A DNA stretch of 64,000 nucleotides from Sinorhizobium arboris LMG 14919 (GTDB lineage Bacteria; Pseudomonadota; Alphaproteobacteria; Rhizobiales; Rhizobiaceae), in NCBI RefSeq assembly GCF_000427465.1, contig NZ_ATYB01000014.1:765552-829551 (forward strand), read 5' to 3'. Positions 37,026 to 45,731 of this stretch are shown in pieces (the first letter of the stretch is position 1; each line of letters starts with the position of its first letter). Position numbers and translations under genes: made by a program. The notes under the pieces were generated by a model. That model made no database searches. It saw only the letters and a program-made list of their open reading frames with translations, and had not been told where the DNA came from.

Positions 37026-37913
37026 TCAGCCGATGCGGGACTTGAACGCCAGCAAATCCAGCCAGGCGAAGCGCTTGTTGATCGGAGCCGCGATCAGGTC
37101 CTGGGGGTGCAAGGTGGCGACTGTCGGTATTCTGGTGCTACCAATGGTGAGTTCTCGCCAGTCGCCGCGCATCTGGTGGATCGTCTCACCGGTGCCGAAG
37201 AAGAAGCGGGCGGTGAAGTTGCCGAGAAGCAGCAGCTGCTTGGGTTCTGCGAGCGCGATCTGACGCTCGATGAACGGGCGGCAGATATCCGCCTCCCGAG
37301 CGCTCGGAACGCGGTTTCCCGGCGGCCGCCAGGGCACGGCATTGGCGAGAAGCACGTTCTCCCGCGAGAGGCCGATGCCGGACAGCATACGTTCGAGCAT
37401 CTCGCCGTGCCTTCCAGCAAAGGGCCTGCCGTCGCGGTCGTCGTCCCCATAGGGCATGGGACCGATGATCATGACTCCGGAAGTGGCATTGCCTTCGGCG
37501 AAGACGAGATTGCGGGCGCTGTTCCTGAGATTGCAGCCGGCGAAGGCCTCCATCGCGGTCCGCAGCTCCCCGAGCGACCGCGCCGCATCCGCGACGAACT
37601 GTGCCTCCCGGACGGCCTGTTCGTCGGGTATCGCTACCGCCGGAAGGGGCGCCGGAGGCGCGGCGGGACGACGCTCGCGAGACGTGCCGGGTTCGCGCGA
37701 AGTGTTGGCGGGTGGCGCGGATTGCTGACGCCCGACTGCCGTCTCGCTGGCTGGCGGCGCCGCGCGGTATTCCGCGCGCCCGCTTCTCATCGCCTCGAAT
37801 TCGGCCAGCCGGTCGACAGGCGCGTCCTCGAGCAGCCATTCGACCCCCGCTTCCGCGTGGAAGGCGAGAAGGGCGGCAAGTTCGGAGCGGGAGAGGTCGT
37901 TGGCCGAGATCAT
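37026..37913 (-). CDS. Divergent uracil-DNA glycosylase superfamily protein
   Basis: A 295-residue protein. The first 100 residues are a Pro/Ala-rich extension. The core (about 115-290) follows family-4 uracil-DNA glycosylases: FAGCNLRNSARNLVFAEG, then DGRPFAGRHGEMLERML, NAVPWRPPGNRVP, ICRPFIERQI and LHPQDLI. However, of four cysteines that bind the 4Fe-4S cluster in family 4, only C127 and C211 remain; F124 and W195 replace the others. The usual catalytic motif GEAPG is IGPMPYG here. It probably lacks the cluster, so base-excision activity is uncertain. Its role could be DNA repair or binding only. Confidence 0.75.
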   Translation of the reverse strand: MISANDLSRSELAALLAFHAEAGVEWLLEDAPVDRLAEFEAMRSGRAEYRAAPPASETAVGRQQSAPPANTSREPGTSRERRPAAPPAPLPAVAIPDEQAVREAQFVADAARSLGELRTAMEAFAGCNLRNSARNLVFAEGNATSGVMIIGPMPYGDDDRDGRPFAGRHGEMLERMLSGIGLSRENVLLANAVPWRPPGNRVPSAREADICRPFIERQIALAEPKQLLLLGNFTARFFFGTGETIHQMRGDWRELTIGSTRIPTVATLHPQDLIAAPINKRFAWLDLLAFKSRIG

Positions 37914-38040
37914 GGCGCGAATGTAACAGATCGGCGGGGACGGTCCACTGGATGTTTCCTTAAGTCGCTTTCGATCAGGGACAGATGCATGCAGCCATTC
38001 GAGGTGCTACAGCGCGGCGCTGCAGCGACAATGAGGGCAT

Positions 38041-39330
38041 TCAGGCGGCCGCGGTCCACGACTCAACATCGTCGCGCTCGCCGATGAGCGCGAGGCCATG
38101 GGCGATCGACAGAAGCTCGCCGCCGCTCTCGATACGCTCTAATCCGAAGCGGTTCTCGAAGAGACGGCGAACCGCCGGCACGAAGGACGTCCCGCCGGTC
38201 AGAAACACCTTGTCGATCGCGCCGGGCGAGGTCGCAGTCTTTGAAAGCACTTCGTCAAGCGCCTCCCCGATGCGGGCGAGGTCGGGCGCGATCCAGGCTT
38301 CGAACTCTTCCCGGCGAACGGTACGGCGTGCGCGCTCGCCAAGCGGCGCGAAGGCGAATTCGGTCTCCTCCTCCTGTGAGAGCCGCATCTTGGTAGCCGA
38401 GACCGCCTGATAGAGGGGGTAGCCTTCGTCATGCTCGATGAGTTCCACGAAGGACTCCAGCTTTTCCGGCTCCAGGCTTGCGCGCACCAGCTTCTTCAAT
38501 TCGGTGAAATCCCTCAGCGTTTTGAAGATCGAAAGCTGGTTCCAGCGGCCGAAATTGGCGTAGTAGCTCGACGGCACTTCAAGCAGCTTGTCGAAGCTCT
38601 TGAACAGACTCCCCTTTCCGATAAGCGGCGAGATGATGTTATCGATGATCCGGAAGTCGAAATGGTCACCCGCGATGCCGACGCCGGAATGCCCGATCGG
38701 AGTCGCCGTCAGGCGCCCAGCCCGACTCTCGAAGCGGATGATCGAGTAGTCGGTTGTGCCGCCGCCGAAGTCGGCAACGAGTACAGTCGCATCCCGATCA
38801 AGACTGCGCGCGAAATAGAAGGCGGCCGCCACGGGTTCGTACACGTAATGAATTTCTGGAAAACCGATGCGGGTAAGCGCGCGATTATAGCGCTCGAGGG
38901 CCAGTTTCTCGTCCGGATTCGCGCCTGCAAACTGCACCGGACGACCGACCACGACACGCCTGAAGGCGGGCTCCCAGTTGCTGCCGGCATAGTCTCTGAG
39001 CCGCGCCAGGAAGCGTTGCATCAGGTCCTCGAACTCGTAGCGTTTGCCGAAGATCAGCGTGCCCTGGAAGAGCGCGCTCGCAGCGAAGGTTTTGATCGAC
39101 TGAAGGAAGCGGCACTCGCCCGGATTGTCGATGAATTCCCGGATTGCCGCCTGGCCCGCTTCGACCTTCATCGGCGAGGGACCTGCGTCCTTCAGGAAGG
39201 AAAGCGCCGTCCGCGTCGTGTCCGATCTTCCCACCGGGCTTTCCACGATGATGGAGCGTGTCGATGCGCCTTCGGCCTGCGCCAGTACGGAATTGGTCGT
39301 GCCGAAGTCGAGGCCTAGGGCGGATGCCAT
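38041..39330 (-). CDS. Stand-alone Hsp70-family protein (YegD-like)
   Basis: A 429-residue ATPase-domain protein. The start is ATG 39330 (MASALGLDFGTTNSVLAQAE). It has the phosphate-1 motif GLDFGTTNS, phosphate-2 VLVADFGGGTTDYSI and the adenosine motif VFLTGGTSFVPAV. It lacks most of the C-terminal peptide-binding domain of DnaK, as in E. coli YegD. No dnaJ or grpE lies nearby. It may be an actin-like ATPase or specialised chaperone; the client is unknown. Divergent from the ETF-QO gene. Confidence 0.85.
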   Translation of the reverse strand: MASALGLDFGTTNSVLAQAEGASTRSIIVESPVGRSDTTRTALSFLKDAGPSPMKVEAGQAAIREFIDNPGECRFLQSIKTFAASALFQGTLIFGKRYEFEDLMQRFLARLRDYAGSNWEPAFRRVVVGRPVQFAGANPDEKLALERYNRALTRIGFPEIHYVYEPVAAAFYFARSLDRDATVLVADFGGGTTDYSIIRFESRAGRLTATPIGHSGVGIAGDHFDFRIIDNIISPLIGKGSLFKSFDKLLEVPSSYYANFGRWNQLSIFKTLRDFTELKKLVRASLEPEKLESFVELIEHDEGYPLYQAVSATKMRLSQEEETEFAFAPLGERARRTVRREEFEAWIAPDLARIGEALDEVLSKTATSPGAIDKVFLTGGTSFVPAVRRLFENRFGLERIESGGELLSIAHGLALIGERDDVESWTAAA

Positions 39331-39439
39331 GATCGTCTCCGTCTTTTCGGGTGGTGCGGCTTGCGGGATGGGGCGGGCCTCCTCGCATGCGAACGCGGCA
39401 AAAGCAAGCCGCCAACCGGCCCGATCCGGAGCAAATCTA

Positions 39440-39461
39440 TTTACGTTTACGTGCAGGTAAC
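39440..39461. promoter_or_regulatory. Operator-like motif upstream of ETF-QO
   Basis: The core ttacgtttacgtgcaggtaa (39441-39460) lies between the divergent Hsp70 and ETF-QO genes, about 140 bases before the ETF-QO start. It agrees at 17 of 20 positions with the sequence at 54131-54150. The ACGT-rich imperfect symmetry resembles MerR-type LiuR operators of branched-chain amino acid and fatty acid degradation genes, from memory. Confidence 0.45.
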
Positions 39462-39601
39462 ATAAGAGACTCATGAAGTCATGCGCAAATGCAGGGACAG
39501 TCTGTCGCATCCCGGCTCGACAACGCCTGTTGCATTTGTCATGACGGGGTGATTTGGCCGGGACGGAGCCGGCGGAAGACCGGCAAAAACTGGAGAGTGT
39601 G

Positions 39602-41266
39602 ATGACCGAGCAGCAAGAGCTCCCCGAACGCGAGAGCATGGAATTCGACGTGGTGATCGTCGGGGCGGGTCCGGCGGGGCTTGCCGCGGCCATCCGGCTG
39701 AAGCAGGTCAATCCGGAGCTTTCGGTCGTCGTCCTGGAAAAAGGCGCCGAAGTGGGCGCGCATATCCTCTCGGGCGCCGTGGTCGACCCGATCGGCATCG
39801 ACCGGCTTCTGCCCGGCTGGCGCGACGAGCCGGATCACCCGTTCAAAACGCAAGTCACCGACGATCATTTCCTTTTCCTCGGCCCCGCAGGTTCGGTGCG
39901 TCTGCCGAACGTCCTGATGCCGCCGCTGATGAACAATCACGGCAACTATATCGTCTCGCTCGGCAATGTCTGTCGCTGGCTGGCCATCCACGCCGAGGCG
40001 CTCGGCGTCGAGATCTATCCGGGCTTTGCGGCGACCGAAGTGCTTTACAACGACGAGGGCGCGGTGATCGGCGTCGCCACTGGCGACATGGGCATCGAGA
40101 GGAGCGGCGAGCCGGGACCGAACTTCGCCCGCGGCATGGCGCTGCTCGGCAAGTACACCCTCATCGGCGAGGGCGTGCGCGGCTCGCTCGCCAAGCAGCT
40201 GATCGCCAAATACAAGCTCGACGAGGGCCGCGACGTGCCGAAATTCGGCATTGGCCTGAAGGAGCTCTGGGAGGTGAAGCCTGAGAATCACAAACCGGGC
40301 CTCGTGCAGCATTCCTTTGGCTGGCCGCTCGGCATGAAGACCGGCGGCGGCTCGTTCCTCTATCACCTCGAGGACAATCTGGTGGCCGTCGGCTTCGTCG
40401 TCCATCTCAACTACAAGAATCCGTATCTCTATCCGTTCGAGGAATTTCAGCGCTTCAAGACGCATCCGGCGATCCGCGGCACTTTCGAGGGGGGCAAGCG
40501 CCTTTCCTATGGCGCCCGCGCCATTACCGAGGGCGGATACCAGTCGGTGCCCAAGCTGTCCTTCCCGGGCGGGGCGCTGATCGGATGCTCGGCCGGTTTC
40601 GTCAACGTGCCGCGCATCAAGGGCAGTCACAATGCGGTGCTGTCCGGGATTCTCGCGGCGGAGAAACTCGCGGCGGCGATCGCCGAAGGCCGCGCCAATG
40701 ACGAGCCGATCGAGATCGAGCGTGGCTGGCGCGAGAGCGCCATCGGTCAGGACCTGAAGCGGGTCCGCAACGTCAAGCCGCTGTGGTCGAAGTTCGGCAC
40801 CGCGATCGGCGTCGCCCTGGGTGGCCTCGACATGTGGACGAACCAGCTCTTCGGCTTTTCCTTCTTCGGCACGCTGAAGCATGGCAAGACCGATGCGCAA
40901 TCGCTCGAGCCGGCGGCCGAGCATGAAAAGATCGACTATCCGAAGCCGGACGGGGTGCTGACCTTCGACCGGCTCTCCTCGGTGTTCCTGTCGAACACCA
41001 ATCACGAGGAGGATCAGCCCGTGCATCTGCAGGTGAAGGACTGGGATCTGCAGAAGCGCTCGGAATACGAGGTCTATGCCGGTCCCTCGTCACGCTACTG
41101 TCCGGCCGGCGTCTACGAGTGGGTCGAGAAGGACGGCCAGCCGACCTTCGTCATCAACGCCCAGAACTGCGTCCACTGCAAGACGTGCGACATCAAGGAC
41201 CCGAACCAGAACATCAACTGGGTGCCGCCACAAGGGGGCGAAGGCCCGGTCTATCCGAACATGTAA
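39602..41266 (+). CDS. Electron transfer flavoprotein-ubiquinone oxidoreductase
   Basis: A 554-residue enzyme that passes electrons from ETF to ubiquinone for fatty acid and amino acid oxidation. It has an FAD-binding GAGPAGL motif near residue 21, a membrane-associated ubiquinone region in the middle (KPGLVQHSFGWPLGMKTGGG), and a C-terminal 4Fe-4S domain with cysteines in SRYCPAGVY and NCVHCKTCDIKDP. The end EGPVYPNM is the expected C-terminus. ATG 39602 follows a ggaga ribosome binding site. The final coding bases and the stop form the first copy of a 77-bp repeat. Confidence 0.95.
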   Translation: MTEQQELPERESMEFDVVIVGAGPAGLAAAIRLKQVNPELSVVVLEKGAEVGAHILSGAVVDPIGIDRLLPGWRDEPDHPFKTQVTDDHFLFLGPAGSVRLPNVLMPPLMNNHGNYIVSLGNVCRWLAIHAEALGVEIYPGFAATEVLYNDEGAVIGVATGDMGIERSGEPGPNFARGMALLGKYTLIGEGVRGSLAKQLIAKYKLDEGRDVPKFGIGLKELWEVKPENHKPGLVQHSFGWPLGMKTGGGSFLYHLEDNLVAVGFVVHLNYKNPYLYPFEEFQRFKTHPAIRGTFEGGKRLSYGARAITEGGYQSVPKLSFPGGALIGCSAGFVNVPRIKGSHNAVLSGILAAEKLAAAIAEGRANDEPIEIERGWRESAIGQDLKRVRNVKPLWSKFGTAIGVALGGLDMWTNQLFGFSFFGTLKHGKTDAQSLEPAAEHEKIDYPKPDGVLTFDRLSSVFLSNTNHEEDQPVHLQVKDWDLQKRSEYEVYAGPSSRYCPAGVYEWVEKDGQPTFVINAQNCVHCKTCDIKDPNQNINWVPPQGGEGPVYPNM

Positions 41267-41486
41267 ATGTTCGGATAGGTCGGCCGCACGGACCCCCGTC
41301 AGGAGAAGAGCGCGGCGAAGGCCCGGTCTATCCGAACATGTGAATGTTCGGATAGGTCGGCCGCACGGACCCCCGTCAGGAGAAGAGCGCGGCGAAGGCC
41401 CGGTCTATCCGAACATGTGAATGTTCGGACAGGTCGGCCGCACGGACTCCCGCCAGGAGAAATGCGCGGCGAAGGACCGGTCTGCC
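41237..41486. repeat. 77-bp tandem repeat made from the ETF-QO gene end
   Basis: The period is exactly 77 bases: 'aaggcccgg' recurs at 41241, 41318 and 41395, and a degenerate fourth at 41472. Each unit has the last ETF-QO codons (GPVYPNM and stop), then a 12-bp perfect hairpin (ctatccgaacat / atgttcggatag), then a constant spacer. Copy 1 is inside the gene; copies 2 and 3 are downstream and not part of its ORF. Copies 2 and 3 have one changed base in the loop region (stop codon TGA for TAA). Confidence 0.9.
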
Positions 41487-41866
41487 GGACCACCAGCTGC
41501 AACTGCGAAAAGGCCGGCGGGCGATCGCCGGCCTTTTCGCATGCGTCTCTTCAATCATCCACGTTCCGACGCGCAGGGCGGGGCGGCGCCGGCAAGTGAA
41601 TTTAAAAAAGGGGGTTAAACCCATCAATTATTTGTGTAGTTTGAGAAATGGCAGGAATGTCGGCCGCTGACGCAAATGGGAAAGTGTTTGCCGGAAAGAC
41701 AAGATAGCAATGTGGGCGGCATCGGTGCGCATAGCTATCGTTTGACCCCGCGAGTTGTCGCGCTCCGGCCTCGGGCCGGGGCGGATGCTTGTTCCATTCA
41801 CTGCCAGCGACTGCGGTGAGGCTGGCAGCCTGTCATAGAGACACCGCCAAAACAGAGGGAGCCGAA
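41267..41866. other. Intergenic region holding repeats, terminator and promoter of the binding-protein gene
   Basis: About 600 bases. The left part is the tandem repeat, followed by the terminator at 41505-41540. The segment 41590-41650 is AT-rich and probably promoter sequence for the binding-protein gene at 41867. I see no gene. Confidence 0.6.
41505..41540. terminator. Strong hairpin terminator after the ETF-QO repeat
   Basis: A perfect 15-bp inverted repeat, 41505-41519 and 41526-41540, with a six-base loop. The stem contains AAAA/TTTT near its outer ends (gcgaaaaggccggcg), so it would terminate in either direction. Confidence 0.75.
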
Positions 41867-42865
41867 ATGAAGAAACTTTTTGCAACGACGTGCCTGGCCG
41901 CTGGTCTTCTGGGACTCGGCAGCGCGGCATCGGCGGCGGAATGCGGCGATGTGACGATTGCCAACATGAACTGGCAGAGCGCCGAAGTCCTGGCGAGTGT
42001 GGACAAGTTCATCCTGACCGAAGGCTACGGCTGCAACGCCGAACTCGTCGTCGGCGACACTGTGCCGACCATCACCTCGATGATCGAGAAGGGCGAGCCG
42101 GACATCGCGCCGGAAGGCTGGGTCGACCTGCTGCCGGACGTGGTGAACCGCGGTCTCGAGGAAGGCAAGCTCGTAGGCGCCGCAGTCGCGCTTTCGGATG
42201 GCGCCGTCCAAGGCTGGTGGGTGCCGAAATATATCGTCGATGCCAATCCGGACATCAAGACGATCGATGACGTCCTGAAGCACAAGGAACTCTTCCCGGA
42301 TCCGGAAGATCCGAGCAAGGGCGCGATCTTCAACGGTCCTCAGGGATGGGGCGGCACGGTGGTGACGACGCAGCTTTACAAGGCCTATGGGGCTGAGGCG
42401 GCGGGCTTCACGCTGGTCGACACCGGCTCGGCAGCCGGCCTCGACGGTTCGATTGCCAAGGCCTATGAGCGCAAGCAGGGCTGGGTCGGCTACTACTGGG
42501 CTCCGACGGCGCTGCTCGGCAAGTACGAAATGGTCAAGCTCGAGCACGGCGTGCCGAATGACATGGCCGAATGGAAGCGCTGCAATACGGTCGCGGATTG
42601 CCCGGATCCGAAGAAGAACGATTGGCCGAAGGACAAAGTCCAGACGCTGGTGACCAAGGAATTCGCCGACCGCGCCGGACCGGCCATGGAGTATCTCAAC
42701 ACCCGCGCCTGGACAAATGACACGGTGAACAAGCTCATGGCCTGGATGACCGACAATCAGGCGAGCGGCGAGGAGGGCGCGAAGCACTTCCTGGAGGAGA
42801 ACCCGGACCTCTGGACCAAGTGGGTCTCTCCTGAAGTCGCCGAGAAGATCAAGGCTGCGCTCTGA
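41867..42865 (+). CDS. Glycine betaine/choline-type ABC substrate-binding protein
   Basis: A 332-residue periplasmic protein (OpuAC family). ATG 41867 has a good gagggag ribosome binding site. A signal peptide ends near residue 23 (SAAS-AAEC). The mature protein has the ligand-binding type II fold, with DIAPEGWVDLLPD, a Trp-rich region (QGWWVPKY) and QGWVGYYWAP; aromatic cages of this type bind quaternary amines. It is not the typical ChoX N-terminus. Probable substrates are betaine-like osmolytes. It ends in a strong terminator before the permease gene. Confidence 0.85.
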   Translation: MKKLFATTCLAAGLLGLGSAASAAECGDVTIANMNWQSAEVLASVDKFILTEGYGCNAELVVGDTVPTITSMIEKGEPDIAPEGWVDLLPDVVNRGLEEGKLVGAAVALSDGAVQGWWVPKYIVDANPDIKTIDDVLKHKELFPDPEDPSKGAIFNGPQGWGGTVVTTQLYKAYGAEAAGFTLVDTGSAAGLDGSIAKAYERKQGWVGYYWAPTALLGKYEMVKLEHGVPNDMAEWKRCNTVADCPDPKKNDWPKDKVQTLVTKEFADRAGPAMEYLNTRAWTNDTVNKLMAWMTDNQASGEEGAKHFLEENPDLWTKWVSPEVAEKIKAAL

Positions 42866-42884
42866 TCGACTCTCCTCGAATGAG

Positions 42885-42912
42885 CGGCGCGCGTAAAAGC
42901 GCGCCGTTTTTT
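42885..42912 (+). terminator. Rho-independent terminator after the binding-protein gene
   Basis: Perfect 8-bp stem cggcgcgc (42885-42892) / gcgcgccg (42899-42906), loop gtaaaa, then six T residues at 42907-42912. It lies 20 bases after the stop codon and before the permease gene. Confidence 0.9.
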
Positions 42913-42922
42913 ATGTTCTGCA

Positions 42923-42980
42923 GCGTTTCCGGGAAACGCGTGTACCGGTTTTTCCATCCGGAAGCGCGTCGTTTTCGAAG
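42923..42980. repeat. Possible dispersed rhizobial palindromic repeat
   Basis: gcgtttcc-g-ggaaacgc (42923-42939) is a perfect inverted repeat, followed by ccgg...ccgg and gcgcgtcgttttc. Similar gaaacgcg...cgttttc strings are common in intergenic parts of Sinorhizobium genomes, as I remember. No copy comparison is possible in this window. Confidence 0.35.
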
Positions 42981-43127
42981 GCGGCGCAAGATTTCGTTCA
43001 CCGCATGTCGGTTTGAGAATAAGATCGCGGAGCTTCATCGATTACACCGCGCGTAGCGTGTGAAGGCCCGGCAGCAAAACAAGAACAACCATAGGCTGCC
43101 CAAAAGAATGCGAAGGGGAATCAAGAT

Positions 43128-44015
43128 ATGGAATGGCTGACCACATTTCCGCATATGGACGACGATCGGCTTCGAGCGCTGAAGAAGGTAATCGATGAAG
43201 GGTTCCGCACCTTCACGCGCGCCTATGGCGACGCAATCGAATCCTTCTTCGATCCGTTGCAGTTCTTCCTCATTCACGCCGAACGTTTCATGACGCGAAC
43301 GCCCTGGCCGATCATCCTGATACTGATCGCACTGATCGCATGGTTCGCCAGCCGCAACTGGAAGGTCGTCGCGGGCGCCGTAGCTACCTTGCTCGTCATC
43401 GGCTATCTCGACATGTGGGACGACACGATGAAGACGATCTCGATGATCTTCGTCTGTACGGTCCTGTCGATAGCGATCGGAATACCGATCGGCATCATCA
43501 TGTCGCGCTCCGATCGGTTCCAGAACATCGTCAATCCGGTGCTCGACGTCATGCAGACGATGCCGAGTTTCGTCTATCTCATTCCCGTCGTGATGCTGCT
43601 CGGCATAGGCAAGGTTCCCGGGCTGATCGCCGTCGTCATCTACGCGATCCCGCCGATGATCCGCCTGACCAATCTCGGTATACGCCTCGTCGACAAGGAT
43701 GTGCTGGAGGCGGCGGACGCTTTCGGCTCGTCGAATTGGCAGAAGCTGAAGAATGTTCAGATGCCGCTGGCGCTGCCGACGATCATGGCCGGGATCAACC
43801 AGACGATCATGATGGCGCTCGCCATGGTCGTCATCGCCTCGATGATCGGCGTCCAGGGCCTGGGCCAGCCGGTCTTGAAGGCGATCGCCAACCAGTATTT
43901 CACCCTCGGCATCTTCAACGGCCTCGCCATCGTCGGGATCGCGATCATCTTCGACCGGGTGAGCCAGGCCTATGGGCGTCGGCTCCAGCGACACCGCGAG
44001 ATCATCCACGGATAG
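43128..44015 (+). CDS. ProW-type ABC transporter permease
   Basis: A 295-residue inner-membrane permease of the quaternary-amine family. An unusual N-terminus of about 60 residues precedes the first membrane segment (PIILILIALIAWF). The EAA loop is EAADAFGSSNWQKLKNVQMPLALPTIM, about 195-220, the ATPase contact point. About six membrane segments. The substrate-binding gene is 262 bases upstream but separated by a terminator. No ProV-type ATPase gene lies on either side, so the ATPase must come from elsewhere. Confidence 0.88.
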   Translation: MEWLTTFPHMDDDRLRALKKVIDEGFRTFTRAYGDAIESFFDPLQFFLIHAERFMTRTPWPIILILIALIAWFASRNWKVVAGAVATLLVIGYLDMWDDTMKTISMIFVCTVLSIAIGIPIGIIMSRSDRFQNIVNPVLDVMQTMPSFVYLIPVVMLLGIGKVPGLIAVVIYAIPPMIRLTNLGIRLVDKDVLEAADAFGSSNWQKLKNVQMPLALPTIMAGINQTIMMALAMVVIASMIGVQGLGQPVLKAIANQYFTLGIFNGLAIVGIAIIFDRVSQAYGRRLQRHREIIHG

Positions 44016-44034
44016 GACGCGGCTCCCGAGCTTG

Positions 44035-44059
44035 CCTCTCCCCACGAGTTGGGGAGGGG
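44035..44059. terminator. Hairpin between permease and oxidoreductase genes
   Basis: Arms cctctcccca (44035-44044) and tggggagggg (44050-44059) pair over 10 bases with one G-T pair. It lies between convergent genes and may terminate both. The cctcccc pattern recurs in alphaproteobacterial intergenic regions, from memory. Confidence 0.5.
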
Positions 44060-44088
44060 CCTTGTCGAAGGTCCAGCGCCTGCCGGCA

Positions 44089-45102
44089 TCAGAATCCGGC
44101 GAGCACCAGCTTGCCGCGCGTGCGGCCGGTTTCGATCATCTGATGCGCCTTTCGGAGCGTTGCCGCGTCGATGGGACCGAGCGTCTCCGTCAAGGTCGTG
44201 CGGATCTTGCCGCCATCCACCAGTTCCGCAACCCGGTTCAAGAGATTGTGCTGCTCGATCATGTCCGGCGTTCGGAGCAGCGGGCGGGTGAACATCATCT
44301 CCCAGTGTATCGAGACGGATTTGCGCTTGAACGGCACCACGTCGAGAACGGGCAGGTCGTCGATCAGCGCGAAGCGCCCCTGCGGTGCAATCAGCTTGAC
44401 GATTTGGTCGATATGCGTGTCGGTCTTGGTCGTCGAGAACACGAAAGCCGGCGCGCCGAGAGCGAGCTGCTCCACCTCCGCCGCAAGCGGACGGCTGTGG
44501 TCGAGTACGTGATGGGCGCCCAGTTTCAATGCCCACTCGCGCGTTTCGGCGCGTGAAGCGGTCGCAATCACGGTGAGATTGGTCAGGGCGCGCAGCAGCT
44601 GGATGGCGATCGAGCCGACGCCGCCGGCGCCCCCGATGATCAGCACTGCACTCGCTGCCCCGGGCACGGGATCGTTTACCTTGAGGCGGTCGAAGAGCGC
44701 CTCCCAGGCGGTGATCGCGGTAAGCGGCAAAGCGCTCGCAGCAGCGAAATCGAGCGATCGCGGCTTCCGTCCGACGATCCGTTCGTCGACAAGGTGAAAC
44801 TCCGCATTGGTCCCTGGCCGGTCGATGGCGCCGGCGTAGAACACCTCGTCGCCGGGCTTGAACAGCGTGACCTTCGGGCCGACCGCTGTGACGACGCCGG
44901 CAGCATCCCAACCGAGAACCTTCAGTTGCTCCGGCTCCGGCTGAACGCCGGCGCGTACCTTGGTATCGACCGGATTGACGGAAACCGCCTTGACTTCCAC
45001 CAGGAGGTCACGCTCCCCCGGTGTCGGCACCGGCAGGTTCACATCGATCAGCGCCGTCTCGTTGGCGACGGGTTGCGGTGTCTTGTAGGCAACGGCACGC
45101 AT
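44089..45102 (-). CDS. Zinc-type alcohol dehydrogenase/quinone reductase-like protein
   Basis: A 337-residue medium-chain dehydrogenase/reductase. The N-terminal catalytic fold has VSVNPVDTKVRAG and VLGWDAAGVVTAVG, and the Rossmann motif is GGAGGVGSIAIQL (about 157-169). The cysteine and histidine zinc ligands of true alcohol dehydrogenases are not evident, so this is the quinone reductase/zinc-free branch, NADPH-dependent. Divergent from an HxlR gene, 99 bases apart, which probably controls it. Confidence 0.85.
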   Translation of the reverse strand: MRAVAYKTPQPVANETALIDVNLPVPTPGERDLLVEVKAVSVNPVDTKVRAGVQPEPEQLKVLGWDAAGVVTAVGPKVTLFKPGDEVFYAGAIDRPGTNAEFHLVDERIVGRKPRSLDFAAASALPLTAITAWEALFDRLKVNDPVPGAASAVLIIGGAGGVGSIAIQLLRALTNLTVIATASRAETREWALKLGAHHVLDHSRPLAAEVEQLALGAPAFVFSTTKTDTHIDQIVKLIAPQGRFALIDDLPVLDVVPFKRKSVSIHWEMMFTRPLLRTPDMIEQHNLLNRVAELVDGGKIRTTLTETLGPIDAATLRKAHQMIETGRTRGKLVLAGF

Positions 45103-45201
45103 GGAATGCTCCTTTGAAATTGAACAGGAGCTACATGGGCCCTATGCTCGGCCAGCACAAGAATGCACAAATTTAGCCTATAGTGTCGAAAAGGATACCG
45201 T

Positions 45202-45579
45202 ATGTCCCGTTCACGCACGAAGCTGACGAACACCTTTCCGGGCTGCCCGGTCGAGTCGACGCTGTGTTTCATCGACGGAAAATGGAAGGGGGTCGTCCTC
45301 TATCATCTGATGGTCGAAGGCGTGCTGCGCTTCAACGAACTCCGCCGGAGACTGCCGAGCGTGACGCCGCGGATGCTGACCAGGCAGTTGCGGGAACTGG
45401 AGGAGGCGGAACTTCTGTCGCGCACGGTTTTTCCGGTCGTTCCGCCGCGCGTCGACTATGCCTTGACGCCGAGGGGAGAAAGCCTGAGGCCGGTGATAAT
45501 GGCTCTGAAAGCCTGGGGCGAGGAGAACGTTCGCTGCGACGGCGACAGCATGACACTGAAGCCGCACGAATCCACCTGA
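45202..45579 (+). CDS. HxlR-family transcriptional regulator
   Basis: A 125-residue winged-helix regulator. It has C15 (GCPVE) near the N-terminus, the family redox position, followed by DGKWKGVVLYHLMVEGVLRFNELRRRLP and the recognition helix VTPRMLTRQLRELEEAELL. A second cysteine lies at about 113. HxlR proteins often sense quinones or aldehydes by cysteine oxidation and act on an adjacent reductase gene. The intergenic region probably contains its operator. Confidence 0.88.
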   Translation: MSRSRTKLTNTFPGCPVESTLCFIDGKWKGVVLYHLMVEGVLRFNELRRRLPSVTPRMLTRQLRELEEAELLSRTVFPVVPPRVDYALTPRGESLRPVIMALKAWGEENVRCDGDSMTLKPHEST

Positions 45580-45731
45580 GCCCGAACTCAAGCGCGCCTG
45601 ACCGCTTCGTTTAAACCGCTGCAATCCGAAGGAAAGGACCGCCCGCACTTTTCGTCGCACCGCTCTGGAAACCCCCGCTGCCGCACTTATCTGAGAAGCT
45701 GAGCGCACGCGCATGACGGAGGCAGCAGCCA

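Noticed and set aside
41076..41599. Several frames through the 77-bp repeat
   Set aside because: They exist only because the repeat lacks stops in other frames. The repeated peptide GPVYPNM is the end of ETF-QO.
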